64,000 nucleotides of DNA from Bostrychus sinensis (lineage: Eukaryota > Chordata > Actinopteri > Gobiiformes > Eleotridae), in NCBI GenBank assembly GCA_020698575.1, contig CM036245.1, forward strand, positions 15,237,479-15,301,478, in the 5' to 3' direction. The position numbers and the translations under genes are program-made. Positions 23,773-37,370 of this stretch are shown here, piece by piece. Below the pieces are notes generated by a model. It saw only the letters and a list, made by a program, of their open reading frames with translations, made no database searches and was not told where the DNA came from. The stretch's first letter is position 1; every line of letters starts with the position of its first letter.

Positions 23773-25439
23773 ATCACATATTCCACGACTGGGAAACCTT
23801 CCAGAGTTCTGCTCCACCAACACACACACACACAAAAAGAGAAAAATAGAAGTTTGCCAAACCAACTCCCAGTGTTCTTCACATTATAACTTCATAAGGA
23901 CTCATATCCAGCATATAAACTCAATATTTTATTCAGGTTGGTCAAAAAATATAACTTCAGATTTTACCTAACACCAGACTGAGACACCTTACCAATTCCT
24001 AATGGTTCTGCTCCAACTTAGCTGCTGGTGATGTGGTGCAAAGGCATGGCAGACTACAGTCATCAAAGACTTTTTTTCCAGAATGTTAGCTTTTCCAACA
24101 TCACATCCAGGCATTAAAGATTTGAGTTACAATTATCTTTTACATGTTCAGATTCTTATTCATCAACTGACTCTCAGTATCTGTTGCCTAATACCAGTAT
24201 CCGCTGATCTCTCAGGAGTCTGGGGTGTGTTACTCTCCTGTAGTAATATCATGTTATCAAGATGAACAGCCAAATAAAGCCAAATTTCGATGAAGGCTCT
24301 GTGTTTTCTGTTACCTGAAACTATAGAATAACAATTTAAGAACAATTCAAGCTTGAACTGATCAATAATTTGCTTATTTATTTTCTTGGCTTCTCCTCTC
24401 AAAGGAGTGCCTACATTTTGTGATATTAAATTGTGTCTGTCTTCTGTGGATGACTAAACTTTTTCTTTCTTTCTTGTTTATTGTGTCCCAAACTTGCACA
24501 AAAACAGATGAAGACACTGACGCATCCGTCAGAGGAACACAAAGAGGGATAATGAGAGAAAAGACAAGACAACAACAGAACAACATACATCAGCGTGTCC
24601 TGCTTAAAACCTAATAAAACCATACAAATGATCCAACAGAGGGGATTTTTTTATTTTTTATTTTTATTTTTTTTATTTTGGAAACCAGACAATGGCATTT
24701 TATCACAGTTATTTGTCATGTGGAGGATTATTTTTCTTGCCCAAACTTCCAGCCGTTTCACTAATAACATTCACAGTGAGGAACCAGGTCTCTCCACTGA
24801 TTATTCAGCCTGAGGTTTACCTTCTGCTAAATCCTTATTGGACTGACATTTACTGTAGTTATGTTGTTATTGTGTCTTATTTTAAAGAGAGTCAACTAAG
24901 GGATCTGCTCTGGCACAAGTTTACGTCAGCTCTTGTTTTGTATTCACTGTATTTTTGGCTGTATATATTGTGTTACTGCAAAGCTGCTCTATATATTAGT
25001 ATATAGTATGGACAAAGGTTAATTATAAACATGTTGTGATTTTTGTGTGTCGTTAGTAATAGGCTTTAGAGAATCTGTCTACAAGGCGCAGCCAAAAGCA
25101 CCCAGCTTGTTAGCACCGCTTCCTGCCAGCTCATCTTTCCAACTAAACCACCATCCTGATGGCTCTGTGATTTGATTTCAGCTTCATCTGCGTCATTTCA
25201 GACTGTTTGATTAGGATCACATTAGCACAAAGGGACGGACATGAAAATTATTCCTCTAGACTGAAAGGCAATGAAACTCTGAAGACAAAGAGTGCTGAGT
25301 GGCGTGTGACTAATAATAGCTTTTAAGCATTCACAGTGGTTGTAGTTGTGAAACAGTTTTTTTTTTTTTTTTTTTGTTCTTTTGTTTTTTTGTTTTGTTT
25401 TTTGTTACAAGGGCTGACTAAGCCTCTGATTGCTTCGTC
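23773..25439. other. Unannotated stretch with T-rich tracts
   Basis: A short CA run lies at 23820-23834 and T-rich runs at 24646-24680 and 25359-25401. I see no gene; the open frames near 24370-24623 overlap on opposite strands and show no domain. Confidence 0.5.
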
Positions 25440-25836
25440 CAGTGATTGCCAACCTGAGGGACTTAGGACCCCCTCTAGGGGTCACCAAAGCCTTACAGTG
25501 GGTTGTGAGTGGCTCTTTACAGAATATATGTTTAGAAACTCTTGAACATAGATAATTTAATTTTTCCAAATTATTAGGGTCAGGGAGACGAAGGGGTCAT
25601 CAACATATCGACAAATATATTGATTTTTAATTTTAAATAGTATAGATTTTTAGGTAACATATTTTACAGCCATCTTTTCTAAATGTTTTATTACCTAATT
25701 AATGTAAAGTCTCGTTTGTATAAGACTCCTAAAGACATATCCTTTATCCATACCCTCCGTCGATTTTGGTCGATTAATCAGTGTGCCGGACATAACATTG
25801 GTCGACTAACATTTTCTTTGGTTGACTACAGCCCTA
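25440..25836. mobile_element. Two hAT-like termini, truncated copies
   Basis: At 25440 a CAGTGATTGCCAACCTGAGG end is followed by ggaccccctctaggggtcacc, as in CAGTGGTTCCCAACC hAT families. At 25755-25836 the reverse complement reads tagggctgtagtcaaccaaa with repeated GTCGA words, similar to the termini of the element at 6264-8676. The two ends belong to different families and neither has a partner or duplication here. Confidence 0.45.
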
Positions 25837-25909
25837 CTACTGTGTATCTATATAATGATCCAACATTGTCTACAAAGACATAGAAAAAAAATTCAATTAA
25901 ATAAAAATG

Positions 25910-26244
25910 ACGGCACAGTGGCTTAGTGATTAGCATTTTCGCCTCACAGCATGAAGGTCCCAGGTTTGATTCCTGGACCACGTGGGGCCTTTCTGTATGG
26001 ACTTCACATGTCTGAGTACTTCGGTTTCCCCCATCAACCTAAAACATGCACAATAGGCTAATCCTCCAGCTAGATACTCCTGATGAGGATCATGGTTCAA
26101 CATCTGGAGAAGGGTCCCTGGGCGCTGCATAGCGACAGCCCACTGCTCCTGACAGGCTGCCCCAGCGGCATTGAGGGATGGGTCAGATGCAGAGAATGAA
26201 GTTCCCTATGGGGACAATGAAGTATACTTTAAAATGTAAGTAAG
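25910..26244 (+). mobile_element. tRNA-derived SINE, copy 1 of a four-copy family
   Basis: An A-box-like tggcttagtgatta (25919-25932) and a B-box-like aggtttgattcc (25962-25973) mark the tRNA-derived head. The body runs through a CCCATCAACCTAAAACATGCAC phrase region and a 3' part with GATCTGGAGAAGGGTCCC-type words (near 26100), ending in CCCTATGGGGACAATGAAGTATAC. Related copies lie at 30855-31165, 59886-60222 and 60432-60764. The minus-strand frame across it is not a gene. Confidence 0.8.
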
Positions 26245-27937
26245 TATTTTTGCATATTTAGTCACTTTTTGAAGACAATGTAGGTTTGTTCACTTGACCA
26301 AATGCGCTATTTTGTTGAGTTGAAAGTAAAGCATTATGTTAATGGACAGTGGCTGTGCCTGTTGGCAGTTACATAGTAATGGCTAAAGAGGCCAATGTGA
26401 AATGCTTTTTCTACAAAAGAAAGAAATAGTATGTGGGATGGAAAATATTTCACTGAGAAAGTGAACTCATTTGACTTTGGACTGTAGTTTAAGTGCAGGT
26501 CCATAGCTTTGTGTAAGACCTGAAGCAGTTGAGTAAAAATGGGCCAATAATCATCTGGCAACGCTCATAAAAGATTATTAGACTATTTTGTCATTCATAT
26601 CCTTTCATGTTATGTCGATTAACGTTACAGCACAAAAATCCAATACTCTGTGTACATTTAAAGGGCAGCCAAAGCTATTTTGTCTGTGTCTTTCTTTCAG
26701 TCTGTCTTTTTGCTTTTCTTCCCGCTGGGTTTAGTGGATACCACCTCTCACCAAAAAGCTGTTTAAAGTTTGTGTGAACATTGTTATTGTTGTTAGTATC
26801 GGCTCCCTGTGAGGCAGTTCTAAACTGAACAAAGATGCAACAATTTCTTCAGGAATTTGTAATAATACAATAATGGAAAACTATCTTAAGTAAAGAAAAA
26901 CGACAAAGATGCCATCAAATGTTAAGTGTTGAAGTGGATTGTCATTTGCCATGCATATAAAATTGAATATGACATTTGGAAACCTTGCTGTTCTATATGG
27001 TACAGTATGTACCTTACCTGCTGATGTAGAGGTTACAAAAAACATACAAATAATTGAACATAATCCAAGAAGTTCAAGTTTATCAAAATATTATGAAGTG
27101 TTGAAAAATGTCTAGGATATCCTTCTTTTTAAAGATATGCTTTACTAAATTCACTTGTGTTGGACGGTGTGTGCTGCTGACAATTTAATTTCCACGGTTA
27201 CAATGACCTGTTTCAGTGACTTACTCAGATCCATTATAAACTACATATTTACAGCAGTGACATGTCTCTGAGACCTGTTCACATCTCAGAAGTCTCCCTC
27301 TGTTTCTTTAAAGGGAACATTTTGGCAGCGCTTACAGCAAACATATCGTTGAACAAATCTTAGGTTTGTGCCTGTCCAGAATCTCATTTACTCACATTTA
27401 TGTATGCTCGCATTAAATCCCTTGTTCATTTTAGAGATAAGAATCTGCACAAAGAAATTATCATCAAGGAATTTGAATAAAGCACTCACATCTGAAACAC
27501 AAGATTTTCATGTTAAATAGAGCTGTGCTATCTCCCACTACCATCAGCTAACACACACGCTAACACACTGCATATAAGAAGTAGCCTCTATAGTGTATAA
27601 TCAGCTATGATAAAGATGCATGTTACCCCTTGTTACAGAAGACAAAATAATGGGGAACAGTGGAGACTATGGTGCATGCTCTGAATGTGCAATGACTATT
27701 TATATTTGCATCAAATCAAAATATGCATCACTGCCAGCATACTGATATAATGCACTGTAATTATGCTCTATTTCATCTCAGTGTATTGTTGCATTGTGAT
27801 AAGCTTGGGGCATCAGCTGTAATACATAACAGTCTTTTCGTTAAAATGCAGACGAGTTTAGGTTACATTTCCTATAAAGAGAGCTTTTTTGATATTACAG
27901 AATGTATTCCTGGTTATATACCTAAATATACTCAGTG
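26245..27937. other. Unannotated non-coding stretch
   Basis: I see no gene, RNA or element that I can support. Confidence 0.5.
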
Positions 27938-28079
27938 CTCTATACCAGTGTTTCCCAACCAATGCTACGGGGGCCCCTAGAGGTACACAAGCACATTCCG
28001 GGGGAAGGTGAAGTTACTTTATCATTTATAGTACCTTTATATATTTGACTTTTAAAGACTAAATAACCCTAAATTAGTA

Positions 28080-28810
28080 CTAACCCAGGACCAAAGCGAG
28101 GGATGGAACACTAAAGAAGGACAAAACAGGCCTGAAGGACTAAACCAAGTCTAAACCAGGTCTAAAACCAGAACTCAAACAGAAAAAAAAAAAAAACAGG
28201 GGGGTAACAAATGGATTATTACATTATTATTACATTATATTTACTGGTAATGTTTGAACAAAGTAGGATAATTCAAAAAAGCACTATTTAGTTTAGGACA
28301 GGTTACACTTAATTAACTTCATTTTCAACAATATTTCCATGTATTGGTAATACAACTGCTATTTTGCATCTTAAACAAGTCATACAACACATCCTGATGT
28401 TTGTCCATAAACTGTGTAAATTCCACCAGAGCAGCATGTGCATCATTGTTGTTTAGTCTTAGTCACTGACGTACTATCCTTGAATTAAGTTTGTTTTTAA
28501 ATATTTCAGAATACTCGGAAGTCAGAGTTTTCCTCATAAATGCTAGGGTGGCAAGGGCTCTTTTAGAGGCGGCAGCTGCCCCCCTGTGCTACCCCTCTAG
28601 ATCCGCCCCTGACCAGGTCTAAACCAGAACTCACCTAGGGCAAACCAGGACTGAACTAATACTAAACCAGGACTAAACTATACTTTAAACTAGAACAACG
28701 TAAGACTAAATCAGGACTAAACTAAACTAAGCTGGGTCTAAAACCAGAACTAAACCAGGAGTAAGCTGGGTCCAAATCAGGATTAAGCTGTGTCCAAATC
28801 AGGACAAAAT
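28080..28810. repeat. Degenerate AACCAGGACTAA minisatellite, interrupted
   Basis: Units of about 11-14 bases (ccaggactaaa, ccaggtctaaa, ccagaactaaa) recur on both sides of the nested segment at 28197-28611. The reverse complement of the same unit builds the array at 63243-63515. Confidence 0.75.
28197..28611. mobile_element. Possible nested hAT-like insertion
   Basis: The right edge, reverse complemented, reads caggggcggatctagagggg, like CAGGGGCGGATCTAG termini of fish hAT elements. The left edge starts cagggggg after a poly-A run. The segment splits the minisatellite. The flanking eight bases do not match, so a clean insertion is not shown. Confidence 0.4.
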
Positions 28811-28861
28811 CTGGTCTGGGGAGTACACTAAACCAAAAAGGTAGGAACCACTGCTCTATAC

Positions 28862-30238
28862 TGTATGTAATGCTTGCTGTTTTTGATACAAGTCTTAGGA
28901 TAATAGTTTATGCTTATGGGATTTCTTATCAGCTTTTTACTAACTGCAGTGTGTGTTCTGCCATCTGCTGATGGGCTGTTTCGTCCATTAGTGTAATTGC
29001 CCACACCATTAATAACCTCACATTATAAATATTGCTCAAATAAGTCAAAGTGTACATTTATTCACTAAACATTGGTTGTTCGTCTAGATATAGGTAAGTT
29101 GATGCAAGTGGTTCATCCCAGGAAGCAGACAGCTAATTGGGCAAAGATCAGAAGAAACTGGGTATCTGAGGTCTGGATCTATTATATGTCACAATTTCAG
29201 GGCTAATATTAAACATTTAGCTAGCCTACTTAATTTAGGGGAAGTCCGTTTGCCAATAATGAACACATTCAAATGCAAGCATGATAAATTGGGCAATGCT
29301 GATTAATATATGATAGATTACTGCATAGGGGAGATCTATCCGCTCAAATCTAGATTGCTGTTTTAATTACTGCATCTGACTCCTAAAAGCGGATTTTTGG
29401 TTGATTAGTCATTAGTTAACAGGTAAACATGACACTTGTATGAAAACCACATTACTATTAGCATCTGAATTAGTCATACAGTATATTAGTAGGTCTTTCA
29501 TTTGTCTGCCTGATTTTTCTGTGTATTAGAAAATGTTCAGCCTCTAAACTAACAAGACAAGGCCCTAAATGTTCCCATATAAACAATAACTGCTGAGTTT
29601 CTTGCCCACTGAGACGACAGCTCATCTTGATGGAGGTCACACAAAAATGAGGACCAGAATCTATCTTTTCTCTGTTTTTAAAATATCAGCTTTGATTCAG
29701 TGAAGTGGCATTTATCTGTAGTTGGTGTATAATCATTTCTCAGCTGAAGCTAAGATGAGCCTGTTATCATCTGAATCTGAAGTAAAAGTGAAATTCCCTG
29801 GAAAAATAGCCGAGTTCAGCCATTTGACAACTTTAAATTGGGTTTTACTTTGAATAATAGGACTATAGTTCACACCATTATCTGTGTAAAATACATCAGC
29901 AAGGACAGAGTGAGAGTAGAGACCATTTACCAGCAGCAGATCTGCAGCTGCTCATGTTTCTGAGACACATTATTATGCATTTGCTGGTGGGATCTATAAT
30001 AGTGTGCAATGAATCAAATCTTTCAAATGTGTGTTCAGAGTTTAATGAATCAAGATGTGCTGTTGCCCAGTTGTTTTATAGTTATTTATGGATCATTACA
30101 TTTTTTTTTTTTCAACATATGCACTAACTCCCTAGGTAGAGTTTTGTGAGTCTAAAACACCCTTATAGGTTGACTCTACTAAAGCCATGAGGGGCACAAC
30201 TGAACTTTTATTTGAGCCATTGCATTGGGTATAAACAG

Positions 30239-30279
<41 letters not shown>

Positions 30280-30854
30280 TATTTATTTTTTTTTTTTTCT
30301 TTTACCAGTATTTTTTGCACAGGGTTATATTAACCATAATACATAAAATGATGTATTATGCTACATAATTTGTACTATAGAAAATTGTCAGGAGCAGCTT
30401 GTAAAATAATCATAGACACCAAATCACCTATGACATTGGAGGGTCCTTTTCTAAAATGAATCTTGCTGTAATGGGAGAGATAAGAATGTGAATGTTGTGT
30501 GCTACATATAGGTCAGTAGAAATGTCAAGAACAAGTTTCTTCATACTCTTTTCTGGAGAGTAAAATGCAATTATACTTATATTATAATTATACTAAAATC
30601 TGTTGTATTCTGTCAAAGGTTCAGGGGCAATTTCTACTATGCTGTATCCACATTTGATTTATTTGCAATAGCCTATATCTGATGTTACTTGGAAACAAGA
30701 TAGTACTTTGGTTTTAAGGGTCAGTAAAATGTTGATAGGATATGCTATTTAAGTGATTTAAGTTGTTGATTTAGTTAATTTGCCAAATGAATGTCCTCCT
30801 ATAGATGTGTATTGGTCCTTAGCAATGAGGTCTTTCTACATTCAGTGATCCTGA
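28862..30854. repeat. Unannotated stretch with (TA)n, (TTTA)n and poly-T
   Basis: A TA run at 30243-30272 is followed by TTTA units and a T run to 30299; another T run lies near 30101-30111. I see no gene. Confidence 0.55.
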
Positions 30855-31165
30855 GCAGTCAAATGCTGCTGTCTGAGGCGCTGTCACTTCACAGCAAAAA
30901 GGTAATGGGTTTGATTCTAGGACTGGGCGGGGTCTTCTCTGTGTGGAGTTTTTTCATGTTCTCCTTGTTGTCAGATGGGACAGAACATGCACAATTTAGG
31001 CCAATTTTCCAGCTAGGTATTGTACTCCTGACCAGCATCCTGGCTCAAGATCTAGAAAAAGCTCCTTGGGCACTGCTCCTGACAGGTTGCCTCAGCACCA
31101 TGGAAATGATAGCTCAAATGCAGAAACTGAATTTCCCTACAAGGACAATAGAGCATAACTTTCCT
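30855..31165 (+). mobile_element. tRNA-derived SINE, copy 2, more diverged
   Basis: It matches the 25910 SINE through its length: gcgctgtcacttcacagc in the head, a B-box-like gggtttgattct at 30906-30917, ccagctaggtattgtactcc, a CTGGCTCAAGATCT phrase and TTTCCCTACAAGGACAATA at the 3' end. A 135-residue open frame runs across it, but the match to SINE sequence on the same strand shows this is chance coding capacity. Confidence 0.75.
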
Positions 31166-34100
31166 TTCCAATACTGTTTGAATGTTCAATGTCCATGACC
31201 AGGGATGAAGAAAAAGGTTCCTCTGTCATATATCTCACTTCCCCTCACCTTCCCATCTCAGACAATGCCATAAATATTAATGAATTTAAATAATGTAAAC
31301 TGAAATAATAAAACATCATGTTGAGGAGCAGAGAGTGGAAATAGCAGGAAGCTGAGATATGAAAAACAGGGGAGGTGGGAGGAGGCCTCTATCGACAACT
31401 CTTCTGAGTACGGAACAAACATTTGGTTTCATTAAAAACATAAATGTCTTTATGTTAAAAATAAACGTTCTGACTAAATTTAAATACTCAGACTCACTTT
31501 GTTGTAGGTGAGAATGTGTAGCAACATCCTTTGTGGGTGGTTGTTGTTGACATTGCAGGACCTCATTCATCTTTGGCAATGCATTTGTCACTTTAGGTGA
31601 AATCACTCAACATGCATTTTAAACAATAAGAATTTGCAGTGCAAAATTAAGTGAATATTGATACCAAGAGCAAATTATCTTCACCAGCAAAAGTGCTTAG
31701 TTTGACAAATCATCCACCATTGCCCCAAAGAGATAAGACTATATGGCATATGAACTGTGAAATTAATGCTTTCACTGCGATTTCCTCTGAGCTCTGAGGT
31801 GGAAAATCATATAAAATGACTAATTTATCAAGCTTACTTCAGATTATGGAGACATTACTGATGTCTTCACTGTGGCACAACATAATTTTAGAGGCGTAAA
31901 ACTGCCCCCATGTTTCCTATGTCATAAGTCTGTGTGATGGCTAAATGAGTTGTTGCAGGGTGAATAAAGCCTTCTGCTCTTTCTGGTGTAACTTGGTGAC
32001 AAACCACCCTTGCAAGAATGTGAGTACTGACCCAGTGACATTTCTTGGTTAGCCATAACAAGCTAGTGATGGCTTTATTACCTAGGTTGTGGAAACCTTT
32101 GTATGGATACCAGGATATGTGTTTGGTTGTGAAAAGTTGGCAAATCCATTTTTTTTTTTTTTTTCTTTTTTTTTTTTTTGAGTAATGTTTTTTTTTTTTC
32201 TCAGATATATGCATGTTTTTGTCACAAAGGGGTGAAGAGGCCTTCTGATTTCTGCTGGTTTCTGCAGGCAACCGTTTTCAAGTGCTTTGTCTTGTCTTTT
32301 CATCAGTCCATAATGAGTCCTCACATATTCATTATTACATCCAAACACAAATTGGACCTTTTGAAGAGCAAATGTTCAAGTGGTTCAGAGTTTAAATGCT
32401 GCTTTCTCAGACTATTAACACACTTCTGTTTTTGTTGTACAGATTAAACAGTTGAAATAATGGTAGATAAACAACATCAAACACATGTTGTAATATGCAT
32501 ATATTATCTTTTTCTGTTCTTTTATCCCATATAAAGTGTGTCTACTTCAAGGGGACTTGACTAAACAGTTTTTATAAACACTTACTATACTTGCAAATTT
32601 GAATCCAACACAATTTTTTTTTTTTTTGTTTGATTTAGAGCTTAATACAATACAATACTCCCTTTGACTAATTTCTCTCCAAATGTTAATGTATCCAATG
32701 ATTATTATACGCCTGAGCTAGCAGAACCAACATGAGGCATATCTATCTTCGATCTGTACCTGTATATAATGCCAATGCTTTTTTGTGAGACCTCTTCATT
32801 AAGTGTCCGTTGAGCTGCTATACAATACCGCAATACTCTTTGCGATCAACAAACATTTTCTTACCTGATCCTTCCACAAAAGGCCCTGACTAAACTGCTC
32901 ATAAAGTGCCAAAACATTACCGCTCTTCAATTTGTAGCTGTGTTCTTACCTGACAATGCAAAACACCGAGCATATTCAGACTTCAAAAGCAGTTCTTTTG
33001 TGAGCCTGACAAAATGTTGTGTTGAAACTAAAGATGCCTGGCTCTAAAAGCTTTTCCACAGACAAGTTTCTTTTCAAATGAAACCTATTGTATACACTCA
33101 TCTACTGTCTGACAAATTGACTTTATTATTGTTTCATGTCACTGTGCCATGAGTCTGTTTTAATATAACTCATTTGATGACAGGTATATTCAAATATGCC
33201 TCTTAGATCTTGATGTGCCCATAAACAATCAGATATAATTATGAAAGGTGACATCCACGTGACGTTTAATATGTTCTGATGAAATTGGATCAGTTTGATT
33301 TTTGACAGAAGTAAATTAGGACTGGCTGATGAAAGCACAACAATCCTGTCACCAAAGTTAGTGCCATGTTTCTCAGAGTTTATTAAAACTGATGTGACTT
33401 TCTGGTTTGATTTGTGTAAAGGTTATTTGTCTGACAAACTGTGATGAGCAGAAATGAATTTGCATAAACATCTCGACTTGATACAGCTGAGTGATGAATA
33501 ACTGCAGCTCACTGGTTCATTCCTGAATTGCTGTCAAATGGTATCTGATTATAAGACTTTATATATTATTAGTTTTACTTCAAATTTCTTTCTAAAAAAA
33601 TACAATTTGTACTGTATCATAATCTTACCCATTACGTGTACTTATTGCACAGAGGAAATTTGTCCCCACAGTGTAGACCTCACTCTTGTCCTGTCTTCTT
33701 CCAGTATATACATCTATGTCCCAATACAGAGCTAGAATTTCTCTTTAGTGTCCAACTCAAACCATTTGTCCTTTAAAATAGGACATTTATCCAATGTTTT
33801 TCTCAGTCACATGAAAGTTTGGTAGCAACTTCGCCTACGTTTAGTATGTCAACCACTGCAGCATAAACGGTATATGACTGAGGTATAATACATCTACTGC
33901 TTAGATTCTTCTGCAGCCCTTGTTGTTGGACTTGTCTTTGTATACAGTAGGTGTATAGTTACTTAGTTACAACTTAATACTACTAATAAAACTGATTAAA
34001 TTTAAATTTTCTTAAAAAAACGTTTAGTGTAGCTTTGGATTTTACAGCCCCAAATTGAAAAAAAAAAAAGTTTTTAATTTTAACAGGCATCCACAAAACT

Positions 34101-36207
34101 CCTTTACCTTGTCAATGGGATTTTTCAAGTCTAAAGCGTAAATTATTTTAAATTGCACTTTTCATGTTTATTCATCATCATTTTCTCTTATTTGTGTGCA
34201 CAGTTGGGTTATTACAATTAAGCCTCAATCATCTTGTCAAGTCTGCATTTCTTCTAACACCTGGTTCTTTATTTCATCATCATTTCTTGCTGTGAAATTT
34301 TCTGCAAGTCCTAACTAAATCCTGTATCAAATGGGTACAGCTGTGTCTATAAGGAACCCAGAGTCTAACTAAAGCTGTGTCGCATTTGGCTGTGGCTGTA
34401 CATTTCTCATTTAATGGTTCAAATACATTTCCCCCTGGTATTGTCATTTCCAGTGACTGAAAACCTTGATGACAAGGGACCACTCCGGGGGAAAAAAAAA
34501 AAAAAAAAGGAGAGGAGATGAGAAGAGGTTTTGTCAATTGGTGTTTGGTGTAGCATTTGCTGTGATCAAATTGGTTTGCAGCCCAGACTGTGTCCTGAAC
34601 ACTAAACAAGGGTGTCCAGACAAGTGCAACGGCTTGACAGGAGCTAACAGAAACTGTGAAATCTGTAAATAAAGGGAAGGAAAGGAGGATAGAGGACATG
34701 ACAGAGGCGTTTAAACTGGGGTTAGACAGAGAAACAAACCCCAAAGATAAAACTGGTTAGATCTGAACAGCAGGAGAGATGCCATGCTGTGCAGTCCCAC
34801 AGACTGAGAGGAGCACAAACTCTAAATCATACTGTGTTGTATCTTTCATATGTGGCTGTTTGACCTCTGACCTCCCTTCAGCAGGAGGAAGATATTTCTC
34901 ATGTTTGTTTACACACTGGGGGTTAGACCTGCCTTGCCACAGTATAATGTATCTGTGATTGTATGCCTTTTTCAGCACATCCTTATTCATATTATTCTAG
35001 GTAAACAAATGCGACTGAAATGCTAAAAGCGACCAAACACCTATACATGTGTGTTTACGTCCATCCGCTTGAAACAGACCACCTGCTTTGGGATGAGCCA
35101 CAGGGAGGAAATAAAAGCACACAGGCTATATTGGTTTCTCTTGACAGCTTTCAAAAGAACAGTGTTTGTTATTCACTCTGGATGTTTATAGTCGCGCTCT
35201 GTCTTCTCCTCTGTGTCGTCTCTGTCTCTCACTATACTCCTGACAAGCTTCAAAACAGTCTTTTTTTTACCTTCAATGCTATGAATGCAAACAAGATCAG
35301 TTTTACTAGCTCCACTTTCCCCTTTCTGTCTTCAACTCAAAGTCACCCTGTCTCCTGAGTTTGTCTTCACCTTCAAAGATTTTTTTTTTTATTTTGTTTT
35401 ATTTTATTTTGTTTGCTTTTCACTAGACATTTTTTTGCACACACGCGGCTGTAGCCCATAAACACTTGCCCTTAGCCCTGATCACAACCCAGCCTTGCTG
35501 AACCAAGGAGAGCTGGCACACACACACTATTCCAAGTCTATTCCAAGCCTGTTTTCCTACAGGACCAATCAGATAATTACTCTGAACTGAAGGGGCAAGT
35601 GGGTTTCAGCACATAGACTGTCTTGAACTAGACTGAATAATGCACTATGCTAAATGATGGGTTTGGTTTATAGCTGCATTTACTGTGAGGTACTAACCAT
35701 CTCTTTCTTTTTTCTCTTTGTGTGTTATGTCTCTGGACTGGATCTCTGGGATTTGCAAAATCTAGGTAATGCTGAGTTTATTTCATCTATTATTTCAAAA
35801 TAAATAGATGGTTTGTTTTCAACACAACATCTGAAAGCTTGTTCTTGGAGCTGATAACAGTTATTAAAGAGGAAGGATGGCTGTAATAATCGATAGATGC
35901 ATGAGCAAAGCTGGTGGATAAACTAATAAGCAAATGTTGGTTATAATTTTTGATATAAACTGACTCAAAGTTGCTCGTAATGAAAACTAATTTGTTTTTG
36001 TGCACATACTTTATAGATTTACTGTCAAATTGCATCTTTATTTCTTTATCTTTGATAAAATGTTGCTGATCATAGTTTTGAAAAGTCCTTTATTATCCTA
36101 AATCAACTTTTTTGTGCTTTTAACCATGCTATAATGTTGTTTCCTCTCAAAAACTTTTTTCATTCACCAATGTCTGAGTAATCCTGTTTGTTGTGGCTGT
36201 CCTCGCT
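31166..36207. other. 5 kb unannotated non-coding stretch
   Basis: I see no gene. Landmarks are two near-adjacent T-rich runs at 32151-32200, an A-run at 34491-34508 and a T-rich TTTTA region at 35378-35412. The longest frame (34280-34744, minus) crosses the A-run as poly-Phe and has no domain I recognise. Confidence 0.5.
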
Positions 36208-36236
36208 ATTTTGCCATTTTGCCATTTTGCCATTTT
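36208..36236. repeat. ATTTTGCC tandem repeat
   Basis: The 8-base unit attttgcc is repeated three times with a partial fourth. Confidence 0.9.
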
Positions 36237-37326
36237 ATGCTCTGTCAATTCCCCACTGTTGCCAGCAGGGGTGACAGGCATCTAATCCCTGAGCTCCACA
36301 AAAGAAGACATTTTCCATACATATACACGATTAGGTTATAAAACATAAAATACCAATGCAAAGGTGTCCAAACTAATTCAAAAAGCCTGAAAAAAGCAGT
36401 AACAGCACAACTTAAATAATTTATAAATTAACCTCTTTTGCTTTGGCTGAACACATATTGTGTGATGAGATTAAACATGTTTTCTCTAGAGTATTTTTCA
36501 TTCTCCAATTAATCTCAGTTACCCATATTGTGACAACAGGATATCACACTTTTGATTCCAGTTTGTGTGGATCTCCAGGTTTTTGTGCCCACCCCTCACA
36601 GTGAGAGCCATATGCACAGTGTTGTATGAGAAACAGAGTTGTATTGTGAGATATTGTACATATTGTGAGCTACACAGATTTCATGTCAGTTATTCATATG
36701 TAACGTTACATATTTTGTAGTTATTATGTACTGAACAAATAGTTGTATGTGGAAAGATTTTGAGGAGCTGTGTATTGCTGTTTAATGTAAGAGTTTAATT
36801 TGTCTCCTGTCTTCTTTGGCTGCAATATTGAGAACCTTTTCCTCTGTTGTATCAAATCAATATGAAAACAGTATTTGTGGTGCCCTAATGCAATGATGAG
36901 ATAAAGTGTCTGGTTTAACAATAAATCAGGAAAAATGCTGTTTACAGGCTATACGCTAAACCCAACACTTTTGAAATCAATACACCTGCATTAGAGGCTT
37001 TTTGCTGTTATTGGTTTATGGCTTTGTTTTTCAGAAAAGCAATGGTTTTATCTGAACACACTGCTGTTATTGGATGGAGCAATGTGAGCCTCACAATCCA
37101 CCTGTGATTTAGACAAACTCTGGGAAAATGCCAGACTTTGTTCAAGAGAAATACAGCAACAGTGCACTGGGTACAAATATGATATCAATAGAAATGATTG
37201 TGCAGATTCAAGAGAGCACATTGCTCTATTAAAATAATTGTATTTTTGTACTTGTTTTGTCAGGATTGTACTTTTGTGCAATGGCACTGTTGTACAAATG
37301 TGGGAGAGAGCAGAGGCTTGTCTTGG
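36237..37326. other. Unannotated non-coding stretch
   Basis: I see nothing recognisable beyond short uninformative frames. Confidence 0.45.
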
Positions 37327-37370
37327 ACACAGGCAGGGGGGCATCAACGAAAAAAGTTTGGGAACCACTG
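37327..37370 (-). mobile_element. hAT-like terminus, truncated copy
   Basis: Reverse complemented, the segment starts cagtggttcccaaacttttt and runs into a C-rich ATGCCCCCCTGCC tract, as in CAGTGGTTCCCAAAC hAT families. No matching opposite end or 8-bp duplication is visible. Confidence 0.5.

Larger units (their letters stand above)
27946..28853. mobile_element. hAT element with exact 8-bp target duplication, minisatellite and nested insert
   Basis: The left end cagtgtttcccaacc pairs with the reverse complement of the right end, cagtggttcctacc. An exact 8-bp repeat, ctctatac, flanks it at 27938-27945 and 28854-28861. Inside, a degenerate AACCAGGACTAA-type minisatellite occupies about 28100-28190 and 28612-28810, split by what looks like another inserted element. 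There is no transposase, so it is non-autonomous. Confidence 0.82.

Noticed and set aside
30791..31198. 135-residue open frame
   Set aside because: It lies across a SINE copy on the same strand; the similarity to three other SINE copies explains the sequence.
34280..34744. 154-residue minus-strand frame
   Set aside because: It crosses a poly-A run read as poly-Phe and shows no domain, conserved motif or splice context.
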